This document shows positions 1 to 7,425 of a DNA stretch of 8,581 nucleotides, piece by piece. This stretch comes from Ignavibacteria bacterium (GTDB lineage: Bacteria > Bacteroidota > Ignavibacteria > Tepidaquicellales > OLB5), in NCBI GenBank assembly GCA_026417195.1, contig JAOADS010000089.1, forward strand, positions 1-8,581, given 5' to 3'. The notes under the pieces were generated by a model. That model did no database searches. It was not told the DNA's origin and worked only from the letters and a program-made list of their open reading frames with translations. The number at the start of each line of letters is the position of its first letter. Within the stretch, counting starts at the first letter, position 1. A program made the translations under genes and the position numbers.

Positions 1-1
1 G

Positions 2-709
2 GAGATGTGTATGGGAGACAGGGGCTGGACAAAAGAAAGCAGGAAGGAAAGATTTTTGCAGGAATTAAAAATTGACCGAAATTATTTAGTTGGTAAATCA
101 CTGCTTGATGTAGGATGCGGTAACGGCGTATTAACTATAGGTATTGCTGAACTTGGTGCTGAGACCTATGGTATGGATGTTTCTCCCAGTGTTGAAAGAG
201 CTTACAAATTTAATAGGAATTCCAAAGTACATTTCCTGCAGGCTGATCTGCAGAATCCTCCCTTCAGATTAAATTCACTGGATATTGTATATTCAAGTGG
301 TGTAATACATCACACTTACGATACAGAACTTTCATTTTCTTGTATAGCACCTCTTGTAAAACAGGGAGGAAGATTATATGTTTGGCTATATAAACCGGAA
401 AAAGACCTCAGACATAATTTTATGATAACTCTGAGAAAGTTTACTAATAAATTTCCCATATGGATGCAATACTTATTCTATCTGATATTTTTAGTTCCGC
501 AGGGAATGCTGAAAGAAAGACTCCGTGGCAGGAAAATTAACTGGAGGGAGCAACTTATAAATTATTTCGATGCACTTTCTCCCGAGTTCAGACACGAACA
601 TACACCTGAGGAAGTGGAAATATGGTACAGGAAAAGAAATTTTAATAATATAACGGTAAGTATAACTGAATATCTTGGATTCGGTATATATGGAGATCTT
701 TGTGATTAA
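2..709 (+). CDS. Class I SAM-dependent methyltransferase, probably 5'-partial
   Basis: This is a Rossmann-fold methyltransferase that would transfer a methyl group from S-adenosylmethionine in the cytoplasm. Residues are numbered from the ATG at position 5. Motif I is LLDVGCGNG (33-41), the acidic post-I residue is D58 (YGMDVS), D81 follows in QADLQ, and the SSGVIHHTYD segment (97-106) and GGRLYVWLY (121-129) match motifs II and III. The C-terminal HEHTPEEVEIWYRKRNF stretch (197-213) is typical of Methyltransf_11/12-type enzymes found in polysaccharide clusters. A hydrophobic stretch (about 152-167) may contact the membrane. The frame is open to the left window edge, and the ATGs at 5 and 11 leave almost no room for a ribosome site. 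Relatives usually carry more residues before the W..ESRKERF segment, so the true start is probably upstream. The substrate is unknown; the glycosyltransferase 24 bases downstream suggests a sugar, lipid carrier or glycan. Confidence 0.85.
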   Translation, partial: EMCMGDRGWTKESRKERFLQELKIDRNYLVGKSLLDVGCGNGVLTIGIAELGAETYGMDVSPSVERAYKFNRNSKVHFLQADLQNPPFRLNSLDIVYSSGVIHHTYDTELSFSCIAPLVKQGGRLYVWLYKPEKDLRHNFMITLRKFTNKFPIWMQYLFYLIFLVPQGMLKERLRGRKINWREQLINYFDALSPEFRHEHTPEEVEIWYRKRNFNNITVSITEYLGFGIYGDLCD

Positions 710-733
710 AGTTCAGAATAGAACCCTGTTACC

Positions 734-1786
734 TTGAACCTGCTTTTCATCAAACACATTTCATTTACGGCCCGAACAGTTGAAAATGATCTGAACATTC
801 TGAAGGAGAGATTCAATATAACCCTTCAAAATGTCAACACTACAAGGTCATTTGGATTTTTTATATCCTTCATTAAACAATTTATCTTTTTACTCTACAA
901 AATTTATAGATTTAAAATAATATATATCTGGTTTGCAGATTATCATTCATTTCTGCCGGTCTTCTTTTCTAAGATTTTCAGAAAGATTTCGATTGTAAAT
1001 CTTGGAGGATATGATGCAGATGAAATTCTTCCGGAGGAAGCGCTTACACTGAAACAGAAATTCAGAAAATTCTGTGTAAGTTATTCAGTGAAAAATTGTA
1101 CAAAGTTACTTCCTGTTTCTGAACCAGTAAAAGAACACCTGCTTGAATTTGCACCACATCTCAAACCTGAAGTAATAAATTGCTGCGTTGATACAAGTAA
1201 GTTTAAACCGGAAGATATGATGTCCAAAGAAAATCTTGTAATCACTATAGGCGGAGGCGGAGACTTTATAAAAGAAGCTTTAAGAAAAAAGCTTGATTTC
1301 TTTATAGAGATAGGGAATCAGTTTAATGAGAGATATCCCGAATATGATGCGAAGTTTTATTTAATAGGGCATAATGAAGAAACTCAGACTTATAAGTATC
1401 TGAGAAATTTTATAAAACATCCAAATGTCCAGCTGAAAGCTTTTGCTGAAACTCCCGAGGAACTCATAAATTACATGCAAAAAGCTTCCGTTTACATGCA
1501 ATTGTCTCATTATGAAGCTTTCGGAATTGCACAGATAGAAGCCATGTTATATGGTTGCATACCTGTATCCAATCCGGGCGGAGCAATACCATATGTAGTA
1601 GGAGATGCCGGATTTCTGATAAAAGATTATAGAATGGATGAATACATAAGAGTCATAAAGGAAATTCTTGACGGGAAACATGAAAACTTAAGACTGAAAG
1701 CAAGACAGAGGGTTATGCAAAACTTTTCACTTGAGTCAAGGAGAAAGAAACTACTTCAAACAATTGATTATTTGCTTAATAGCTGA
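734..1786 (+). CDS. GT4-like (GT-B fold) glycosyltransferase
   Basis: The product (350 residues) is a likely retaining glycosyltransferase that moves a sugar from a nucleotide donor onto a glycan or lipid-linked acceptor at the cytoplasmic membrane face. The C-terminal donor-binding half is clear: AFAETPEELINYMQKASVYM (236-255), then HYEAFGIAQIEAM with the EX7E pair E261 and E269, then GCIPVSNPGGAIPYV (274-288). The N-terminal half is less conserved and has hydrophobic, aromatic-rich segments (about 41-70) that could sit against the membrane. TTG at 734 is chosen as start because an in-frame TAG at 719-721 closes the frame upstream, no ATG is available nearby, and MNLLFIKHIS is a normal GT-B beginning. 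The usual G-R-x-x-x-x-K-G motif at the start of the second domain appears as TIGGGGDFIKEAL (171-183). It lies 24 bases after the methyltransferase, probably co-transcribed. Family is confident; substrate is unknown. Confidence 0.88.
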   Translation: MNLLFIKHISFTARTVENDLNILKERFNITLQNVNTTRSFGFFISFIKQFIFLLYKIYRFKIIYIWFADYHSFLPVFFSKIFRKISIVNLGGYDADEILPEEALTLKQKFRKFCVSYSVKNCTKLLPVSEPVKEHLLEFAPHLKPEVINCCVDTSKFKPEDMMSKENLVITIGGGGDFIKEALRKKLDFFIEIGNQFNERYPEYDAKFYLIGHNEETQTYKYLRNFIKHPNVQLKAFAETPEELINYMQKASVYMQLSHYEAFGIAQIEAMLYGCIPVSNPGGAIPYVVGDAGFLIKDYRMDEYIRVIKEILDGKHENLRLKARQRVMQNFSLESRRKKLLQTIDYLLNS

Positions 1787-1839
1787 AAAATAACAGAACG
1801 AGTGAATAATATATAATAGAAAATTATATTCATTATAAT

Positions 1840-1847
1840 TATCTTTG
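1840..1847 (+). promoter_or_regulatory. Candidate Bacteroidota-type -7 promoter element for the propeller gene
   Basis: TATCTTTG matches the TAnnTTTG -7 consensus of the primary sigma factor in Bacteroidota. It lies 26 bases before the ATG at 1874, giving a leader of roughly 20 bases. A TATAAT hexamer (1834-1839) sits directly upstream. No convincing TTTG -33 element is seen, so the call rests on one short motif in AT-rich DNA. Confidence 0.45.
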
Positions 1848-1873
1848 AACCTGAACTTAATTTCCAAGAAGCC

Positions 1874-4333
1874 ATGAAATTATTAATAATACTTTTGGGA
1901 CTTACTTTTTCAGTTACATTCTATTCCCAGGATCTGAATATTCCTGATAATATATATGATAAGGCACCTGAGGAAATTCAGAAGCGAAACGCTTTCAAGC
2001 GTGAAAGGTGGTTCTATGAACAGAGAATGTATCCTTATAATTACTTACCCGAAGATGCATATTCAAAAGCTATAGAACAAAGAAATGAATTAAGAAGAAA
2101 TCAGGGTTTCTATTTAAAGGAAACTGATAACCTGCCTCCCTGGGTGAACATAGGGCCTTCGCCCGGATACTATTTCAGTTATTCAGATATTTCCGGCAGG
2201 TGTGTAACTATAAAATATGATCCAGTTAATCCTAATGTAATTTATGTCGGGGCAGCCTTCGGAGGAGTATGGAAATCCACAAACGGCGGGTTTAACTGGT
2301 TCCCGCTTACGGATTTCGAGGTTTCGCTGTCGTCAGGTTCAATAGCTATAGATCCAACAAATACAAGTATAATTTACTACGGGACAGGTGAAGCTACCTA
2401 CAGTGCTGTTTCATATTACGGAAGAGGCATACTCAAATCAACCAATGGCGGAACAACCTGGACTAATTACACTACTGGTTTACCTTCTCTGACATATTGT
2501 TCCAGACTGGTAATAAGACCCGGATTCCCAAACCAACTTCTGGCAGCTATGGGTACTTCCGGACTTTACAGAAGCACAGATGCCGGAGTTTCTTGGACTC
2601 AGATAGTTGCAGGAAGATGTGATGATGTTATCTTTGCACCAGGCGGGACGGTAGCTTACATTGTTGGAAGCGGAACCGGATACAGGATATCCACAGACGG
2701 AGGTGTAACATTTATATCTTCCAGTGCTCTCACTATGGGGACAAGAAACCACATAGCTATTTGCAGAACTGTTCCTACAGTGTTATATGCATCTGTTTAC
2801 TCTGGTTCATCTATAACTGTTTTTAAATCAACAGACTCAGGTAATAACTTTACTCAGGTTGCAATAGGAACTGATTTTCAGGGTACACAGGCATGGTATG
2901 ATTTTTACATTCATGTAAATCCCTTCGATCCGAATTTTGCATATGTAGGCTCGATTGACGTATGGAGAACAACTAATGGAGGAACAAACTTTGTTAATAT
3001 TACAAACGGATATTCTGGAGGAATAGTTCATGTTGATCAGCATAACATGGATTTTCACCCTACAAATTCAAATGAACTGATAGTTGCAAATGACGGAGGT
3101 GTCTGGAAATCGACTGACAGGGGCACAAGTTGGATAAATCTAAATATTTCCCTCACGCTTACGCAGTTTTACAGGATTGCCGCAGATCCTTCCAATGCCA
3201 GCCACGTACTTGGAGGAACCCAGGACAATGGCACACAAAGGACACTTGGAACGTTAAACTGGGCAGCTGCATTCGGAGGGGATGGCGGTGAAGTCTGTTT
3301 TCATTCACAAGATCCTTCCTATATATTAGGTGAAACACAAAACAACGGTGTAAGACGTTCAACCAACGGGGGTGCCTCATGGTCAACTGCAACAAGCGGA
3401 CTTACAGGTTCTGGCGCATGGGTTGCTCCTTTAATATCTCATCCTACACAGGCTACGGTTTTCTATACAGCACGTCAACAGATTTTTAAAACAACAAACT
3501 GGGCTGCAAGCTGGTTTTCACTACCCTCAAGTGGTCTCAGTGGTACTATCAGGGAAATGGCTATAAGCAGGACGAATCCGAATCTGATTTATGCAACTTC
3601 AGGAAGCACTATTTTCAAATCTACTGATGAAGGCTCTACTTTCACTAATGTAACTTCAGGTCTTCCGGCCAGAACAATAACAAGTGTATATGTTCATCCA
3701 GATTCACAAAACGTAGCTATAATTACTTTTTCTGGATTCGGAGCAGGAAAAATTTATAAAACAACAAACGGAGCATCCAGTTGGATAAATATAAGCGGTA
3801 ATCTGCCGGATTCACCTGTAAACGATGGTTTGATTTATCATCCGGGTTTTTCAACAAGCGTTTTGTTTGTAGCTATGGATATTGGAGTATTTATCACAAC
3901 AAATCACGGTAATAACTGGACAGAGCTTGCCGATGGTTTACCAAATACTGTTGCAATGCATCTTGATTACCATCAGTCATCAAATAAACTAAGGGTGGGT
4001 ACACATGGAAGGAGTGTCTGGGAAATGACCAATCCGGCGAAAGTGATTAACTATGAGAATACTGTACCATCTGAATACCGGCTTTCTCAGAATTATCCTA
4101 ATCCGTTCAATCCTGTAACAATGATTAAATATCAGATACCTGCAGGCGGACTGGTGTCGCTGAAAGTATATGACTTTATAGGCAGGGAAATTAAATCAAT
4201 TGTGGGTGAATATCAGTCTGCGGGAATATATACAGTTCAGTTTGATGCATCTGCACTCTCAAGCGGAGTTTATTTCTACACACTTAAAGCAGGCGGATAC
4301 AGTGAGACGAGGAAAATGATTTTGATTAAATAA
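1874..4333 (+). CDS. Secreted Asp-box beta-propeller (VPS10/BNR-like) protein with T9SS type A sorting domain
   Basis: This 819-residue protein is predicted to be exported by Sec and then carried across the outer membrane by the type IX secretion system. A signal peptide covers about residues 1-18 (hydrophobic LLIILLGLTFSV, likely cut near FYS-Q). Residues 20-88 form a charged, probably helical N-terminal region. Asp-box motifs (S/T-x-D/N-x-G-x-x-W/F) begin near residues 135, 189, 234, 273, 319, 366, 413, 496, 540, 583, 630 and 675, consistent with one or two multi-bladed propellers; the copy at 540 is degenerate. The HVDQHNMDFHP motif (386-396) is common in this BNR-like family. Residues about 735-819 are the sorting domain (YPNPFNPVTMIKYQIP, GVYFYTL, final RKMILIK), normally removed on export. 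No protease or hydrolase domain is recognisable, so binding, adhesion or a surface role is inferred. It appears to be transcribed alone, from the 1840-1847 promoter to the 4350-4378 terminator. Confidence 0.93.
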   Translation: MKLLIILLGLTFSVTFYSQDLNIPDNIYDKAPEEIQKRNAFKRERWFYEQRMYPYNYLPEDAYSKAIEQRNELRRNQGFYLKETDNLPPWVNIGPSPGYYFSYSDISGRCVTIKYDPVNPNVIYVGAAFGGVWKSTNGGFNWFPLTDFEVSLSSGSIAIDPTNTSIIYYGTGEATYSAVSYYGRGILKSTNGGTTWTNYTTGLPSLTYCSRLVIRPGFPNQLLAAMGTSGLYRSTDAGVSWTQIVAGRCDDVIFAPGGTVAYIVGSGTGYRISTDGGVTFISSSALTMGTRNHIAICRTVPTVLYASVYSGSSITVFKSTDSGNNFTQVAIGTDFQGTQAWYDFYIHVNPFDPNFAYVGSIDVWRTTNGGTNFVNITNGYSGGIVHVDQHNMDFHPTNSNELIVANDGGVWKSTDRGTSWINLNISLTLTQFYRIAADPSNASHVLGGTQDNGTQRTLGTLNWAAAFGGDGGEVCFHSQDPSYILGETQNNGVRRSTNGGASWSTATSGLTGSGAWVAPLISHPTQATVFYTARQQIFKTTNWAASWFSLPSSGLSGTIREMAISRTNPNLIYATSGSTIFKSTDEGSTFTNVTSGLPARTITSVYVHPDSQNVAIITFSGFGAGKIYKTTNGASSWINISGNLPDSPVNDGLIYHPGFSTSVLFVAMDIGVFITTNHGNNWTELADGLPNTVAMHLDYHQSSNKLRVGTHGRSVWEMTNPAKVINYENTVPSEYRLSQNYPNPFNPVTMIKYQIPAGGLVSLKVYDFIGREIKSIVGEYQSAGIYTVQFDASALSSGVYFYTLKAGGYSETRKMILIK

Positions 4334-4349
4334 CTTATCTGTAAAACTG

Positions 4350-4378
4350 AAAAGGCTGTCACTTCGGCAGCCTTTTTT
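4350..4378. terminator. Intrinsic terminator between convergent genes, likely bidirectional
   Basis: The arms AAAAGGCTGTC (4350-4360) and GGCAGCCTTTT (4366-4376) pair over 11 positions, including one G-U pair, around the loop ACTTC. The hairpin is followed by a run of six T (4373-4378) on the plus strand. On the minus strand the same hairpin is followed by TTTTCAGTTTT, so it can also stop the opposite operon. It lies 16 bases after the plus-strand stop, and its T-run contains part of the minus-strand stop codon (TTA at 4377-4379). Confidence 0.88.
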
Positions 4379-4898
4379 ATTTCATGAACTCTTCTTCGGA
4401 TATCTCGCTTTGTTCATATTCGTTTCCTGCACCTTTCCTAACATCTAATTTAAGTTCATAACCTGGAATCTGATAACCTTTATCTGTCTTAATTATCCGG
4501 TAATCAAGTATTTCTTCGCCTTTTTGGTAATTTACATAATCAACAAACTTCTCAACACAAAAGATTGAGGAATTAAAGAAAGCCCATCCTTTACCATAAG
4601 ATATTTTCAAATAGTACTGAGCCTGCGGTATATTACTGATGTAATAACTGTCACCGGATTTTATATATACATACCTGATGCATTTATCATCAAAAGCCCT
4701 GCATAACTTCAAAGCTATATCATATATTCCACCTACGTATACCTTCAGGAAATTATCGAGACTATAATCAAATTCTGATTTTTCTAAAAAACAAACAGGG
4801 ACATCACCGGTTTCCATCTGTTTATATATCCATTCACTGCTTTGAGAGTAAACTGAGAAATATAATGTTATAAGGAATATACTGATAGTTTTAAACAT
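4377..4898 (-). CDS. Small exported protein of unknown function
   Basis: I do not recognise a named family for this 173-residue protein. It begins with a signal peptide (MFKTISIFLITLYFSVYSQ, probable cut near residue 18 or 19), so it should act in the periplasm or at the outer membrane; no lipobox cysteine is seen. The mature part has four cysteines (36, 66, 73, 114), enough for two disulfides. The stretch KSGDSYYISNIPQAQYYLKI (80-99) followed by SYGKGW resembles the beta-strand and turn pattern of transthyretin- or carboxypeptidase-regulatory-like beta-sandwich domains. That resemblance is an impression, not a proven hit. The C-terminus is acidic (EQSEISEEEFMK). It starts 5 bases after the pgi stop and is the last gene of the minus-strand operon, with its stop codon inside the terminator T-run. 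Real coding is supported by the signal peptide and the operon spacing. Confidence 0.75.
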   Translation of the reverse strand: MFKTISIFLITLYFSVYSQSSEWIYKQMETGDVPVCFLEKSEFDYSLDNFLKVYVGGIYDIALKLCRAFDDKCIRYVYIKSGDSYYISNIPQAQYYLKISYGKGWAFFNSSIFCVEKFVDYVNYQKGEEILDYRIIKTDKGYQIPGYELKLDVRKGAGNEYEQSEISEEEFMK

Positions 4899-4903
4899 AG
4901 GAT

Positions 4904-6232
4904 TTATAATTTAGATTTAATTATCTCAGCTAAATCTTCATAACCCGGTTTTCCAAGCAATGCAAACATATTTTTCTTGTAAGCTTCAACACCGGGCTGA
5001 TCGAAAGGATTAACATCATTCAGATATCCGCTTACGGCGCAGGCTTTCTCAAAGAAATAAATTATGAAACCAATTGTCAGTTCGCTGATTTCCGGCACTT
5101 TTATGTTTATTACAGGTACACCTCCTTCTCTGTGAGCAAGAGAAGTTCCAAGTTCAGCCATTTTGTTTATCTCACCAAGTCTTTTTCCGGAAATAAAATT
5201 AAGATCATCTATGTCATCTTCATCTTCCGGTAATTCAAGTGTATGTCTGTAACTTTCTACGCTTATCACTGTTTCAAAAATATTTCTGCAACCATCCTGT
5301 ATCAGCTGTCCAAGTGAATGAAGATCAGAGGTAAAGTTAACAGATGCCGGAAATATGCCTTTGCCGTCCTTACCTTCACTTTCTCCGAAAAGCTGTTTCC
5401 ACCATTCAGCGAAATAGATTAGTCTTGAATTGTATGTTGCAAAAATTTCTATCACCTTGCCTTTTCTGTAAAGAGCATATCTCGCAGATGCGTAGAGATC
5501 TGAGGGATTATTTTCAAATTCCAGTTTACAGATTCTCTCAGATTCTCTTGCGCCATCTATGAGTTTATTTATATCAAAACCAGCTGAAGCTATGGGTAAA
5601 AGACCTACTGGAGTTAAAACTGAAAATCTGCCACCAACATTGTCCGGTATAACAAAAGATTCATAATTTTCTTCATCAGCTAATTTCCTTAGAACTCCTT
5701 TTGATTTGTCGGTAATAGCCACTATTCTTTTTCTTGAGTTTGCTTTACCATATTTTGATTCTAGGTGTTTCCTTATAATTCTGAATGCAACAGCCGGTTC
5801 AGTGGTTGTACCGGATTTGGAAATTACAATTACGGAATAATCGTGATCATTCAGAATGTCAAGTAATTCTTTATGATAATCCTCATCTAGATTAATACCT
5901 GCAAATAACACGAGGGGAAATTTTTTATCTGAAAGTACCCTGAAATTTCCGTTAAGAGCTTCTATAACAGCCCTTGCTCCAAGATATGAACCACCTATGC
6001 CTATGACAAGAATAATTTCAGACATTGACCGAAGTCGTTCTGCAGAATTTATTATTTTATTGATTTCATCTTCCGACGTGCGAGATGGCAGATCCAGCCA
6101 GCCTAGAAATTCACTGCCTTTGCCTTTTCTGTTTAAAAGCATCTCATTTGCAGATTTAACGTTACCTTTAGATGAATTTAACTCATCAGGTTTAATGAAA
6201 TCATATATGTTGCGAAGTTCAATTTCAAGCAT
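4904..6232 (-). CDS. pgi: Glucose-6-phosphate isomerase
   Basis: Pgi interconverts glucose 6-phosphate and fructose 6-phosphate in the cytoplasm (glycolysis and gluconeogenesis). At 442 residues it belongs to the short bacterial form, like that of Bacillus or Geobacillus, rather than the roughly 550-residue form. Phosphosugar-binding segments are VIGIGGSYLGARA (76-88) and VISKSGTTTEP (136-146). Family signature 1 is DNVGGRFSVLTPVG (197-210) and signature 2 is GYLNDVNPFDQPGVEAYK (402-419). By alignment to known enzymes the catalytic base is E284 in FGESEGKDGKG, with H305 in DLHSLGQL and K419 in EAYK; the spacings 284-305-419 equal the 290-311-425 of the Geobacillus enzyme. All key residues are present, so it should be active. 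It lies 8 bases after the Methyltransf_32 gene and 5 bases before the last gene of the operon. Confidence 0.97.
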   Translation of the reverse strand: MLEIELRNIYDFIKPDELNSSKGNVKSANEMLLNRKGKGSEFLGWLDLPSRTSEDEINKIINSAERLRSMSEIILVIGIGGSYLGARAVIEALNGNFRVLSDKKFPLVLFAGINLDEDYHKELLDILNDHDYSVIVISKSGTTTEPAVAFRIIRKHLESKYGKANSRKRIVAITDKSKGVLRKLADEENYESFVIPDNVGGRFSVLTPVGLLPIASAGFDINKLIDGARESERICKLEFENNPSDLYASARYALYRKGKVIEIFATYNSRLIYFAEWWKQLFGESEGKDGKGIFPASVNFTSDLHSLGQLIQDGCRNIFETVISVESYRHTLELPEDEDDIDDLNFISGKRLGEINKMAELGTSLAHREGGVPVINIKVPEISELTIGFIIYFFEKACAVSGYLNDVNPFDQPGVEAYKKNMFALLGKPGYEDLAEIIKSKL

Positions 6233-6240
6233 GGCTGTAA

Positions 6241-7410
6241 TTAGATTTTAAGAATTTTATCTAAATAGAAATCTTCCAGTCCAAACATTAAACGGAGATT
6301 CTGGATTTCCTTCAGAGCTTTCTTATTTTCTGTCTTGCCTGCTACGGCGGTTATCATCAGGTTTTTTGATGTATGTTCATGAGAGATGAATTCGAATATC
6401 TTTGTTTTGTAACCGTAACTCTCTAGTACCAAAGCCCTGAGAGTATCTGTAAGAAATGCAGAGAAATGTTCCCTGATTATGCCATGTCTTAAAAGAGGGT
6501 TTAAATTATCCGGCATTGTTATTTTTTTTCTGACGTATTTGTGACAACATGGTGCAAGTATGATTATCTTAGCTTCTTTTTGTAAAGCTTTAACTATCGC
6601 ATCGTCAGTAGCTGTGTCACATGCGTGAAGTGAGATAACAATATCATATTTTTCATACGTATCGTGATCAAGTATTGACCCATTGAGAAAATTAAGCTTA
6701 TTAAAATTACACTGTACGGCGATTTCATTGCATAATTTTACCAGATCTTCCCTTTGTTCAATTCCGGTTAATGAAATTTCTATGTTCAAAGAGTTACGGA
6801 AGAAATCATAAACTGCAAAGGTAAGGTAGCTTTTCCCCGACCCGAAATCTGCAACTGATATTTTCTCTTTTCTGGTAAGCGGTGATGTCTTATATAGCGA
6901 GGAAAGAATCTCAATAAATTTATCAATCTGCCTGAACTTGTCATATTTATCAGGCTTTATTTCTCCTGAACTACTAGTTATACCAAGCAGTCTCAGATAC
7001 ACGGAATCCGGACTTATGTTTCGTTTCTTTATTCTGTTATGTTTCTGAATTTTTTCCTGACTGAGTGAAGGTTTCTTTTTGTAAACTCTGGGTATTCTCC
7101 TTTTGCTGAATTCCATTACAAGATCATACCGGGGAGTAAAAAGAGTCGCGCTCAGAAAATTTTTACCAAGTTCTCTGTTTGCAATAGTTTTAATATCTTC
7201 AGGTTTTATGTTTTTGTGAATGTCCTTTGTCTTATATCTGTGTGTACATCTGTAGGCAAGCTTTCCGTTCATCTTAACCGGCATGATAAATATCTGTTCC
7301 AACTCATCTTTTCCTCTGTATTTGCCGAATGTAAGTTTGATGAAGTCTGATCCGTTCACTGCATTTGAAACATAGCCTAAAAATTCTTCTATAACCTCAT
7401 GGTGATTCAT
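6241..7410 (-). CDS. SAM-dependent methyltransferase of the Methyltransf_32 (METTL25-like) type
   Basis: The product (389 residues) has a class I methyltransferase domain in its C-terminal half. Motif I is VADFGSGKSYLTFAVYDFF (186-204), with the unusual GSGK rather than GxGxG. The acidic residue binding the SAM ribose is probably E218 (TGIEQRED). Motif IV-like residues are VISLHACDTATDDAI (258-272), then IILAPCCHKYVRKK (283-296) with the conserved Cys-Cys-His, and EHTSKN (345-350) near the end. This set matches the Methyltransf_32 family, which in eukaryotes includes METTL25-like proteins; the bacterial substrate is not established to my knowledge, and RNA is a guess. The N-terminal about 180 residues are basic and contain KLTFGKYRGKDELEQIFIMP (25-44), a segment that recurs in bacterial members of this type and could be a nucleic-acid-binding part. 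The gene lies between the small lipocalin-like gene (15 bases) and pgi (8 bases). Confidence 0.85.
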   Translation of the reverse strand: MNHHEVIEEFLGYVSNAVNGSDFIKLTFGKYRGKDELEQIFIMPVKMNGKLAYRCTHRYKTKDIHKNIKPEDIKTIANRELGKNFLSATLFTPRYDLVMEFSKRRIPRVYKKKPSLSQEKIQKHNRIKKRNISPDSVYLRLLGITSSSGEIKPDKYDKFRQIDKFIEILSSLYKTSPLTRKEKISVADFGSGKSYLTFAVYDFFRNSLNIEISLTGIEQREDLVKLCNEIAVQCNFNKLNFLNGSILDHDTYEKYDIVISLHACDTATDDAIVKALQKEAKIIILAPCCHKYVRKKITMPDNLNPLLRHGIIREHFSAFLTDTLRALVLESYGYKTKIFEFISHEHTSKNLMITAVAGKTENKKALKEIQNLRLMFGLEDFYLDKILKI

Positions 7411-7425
7411 AAAAAAGTTTCCGGA

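Noticed and set aside
2480..3395. Three minus-strand open frames (2480-2752, 2837-3058, 3159-3395) inside the propeller gene
   Set aside because: They lie wholly within the well-supported 819-residue gene, have no recognisable motifs and show the skewed composition of antisense frames.
1874..4333. Annotation of the propeller protein as a sialidase or GH74 glycoside hydrolase
   Set aside because: Asp-boxes are structural and occur in many non-enzymes; I see no clear catalytic set, so an enzymatic name is not supported.
5344..6251. Plus-strand open frames at 5344-5562 and 5997-6251
   Set aside because: Both are antisense to pgi, whose signatures and catalytic residues are intact on the other strand.
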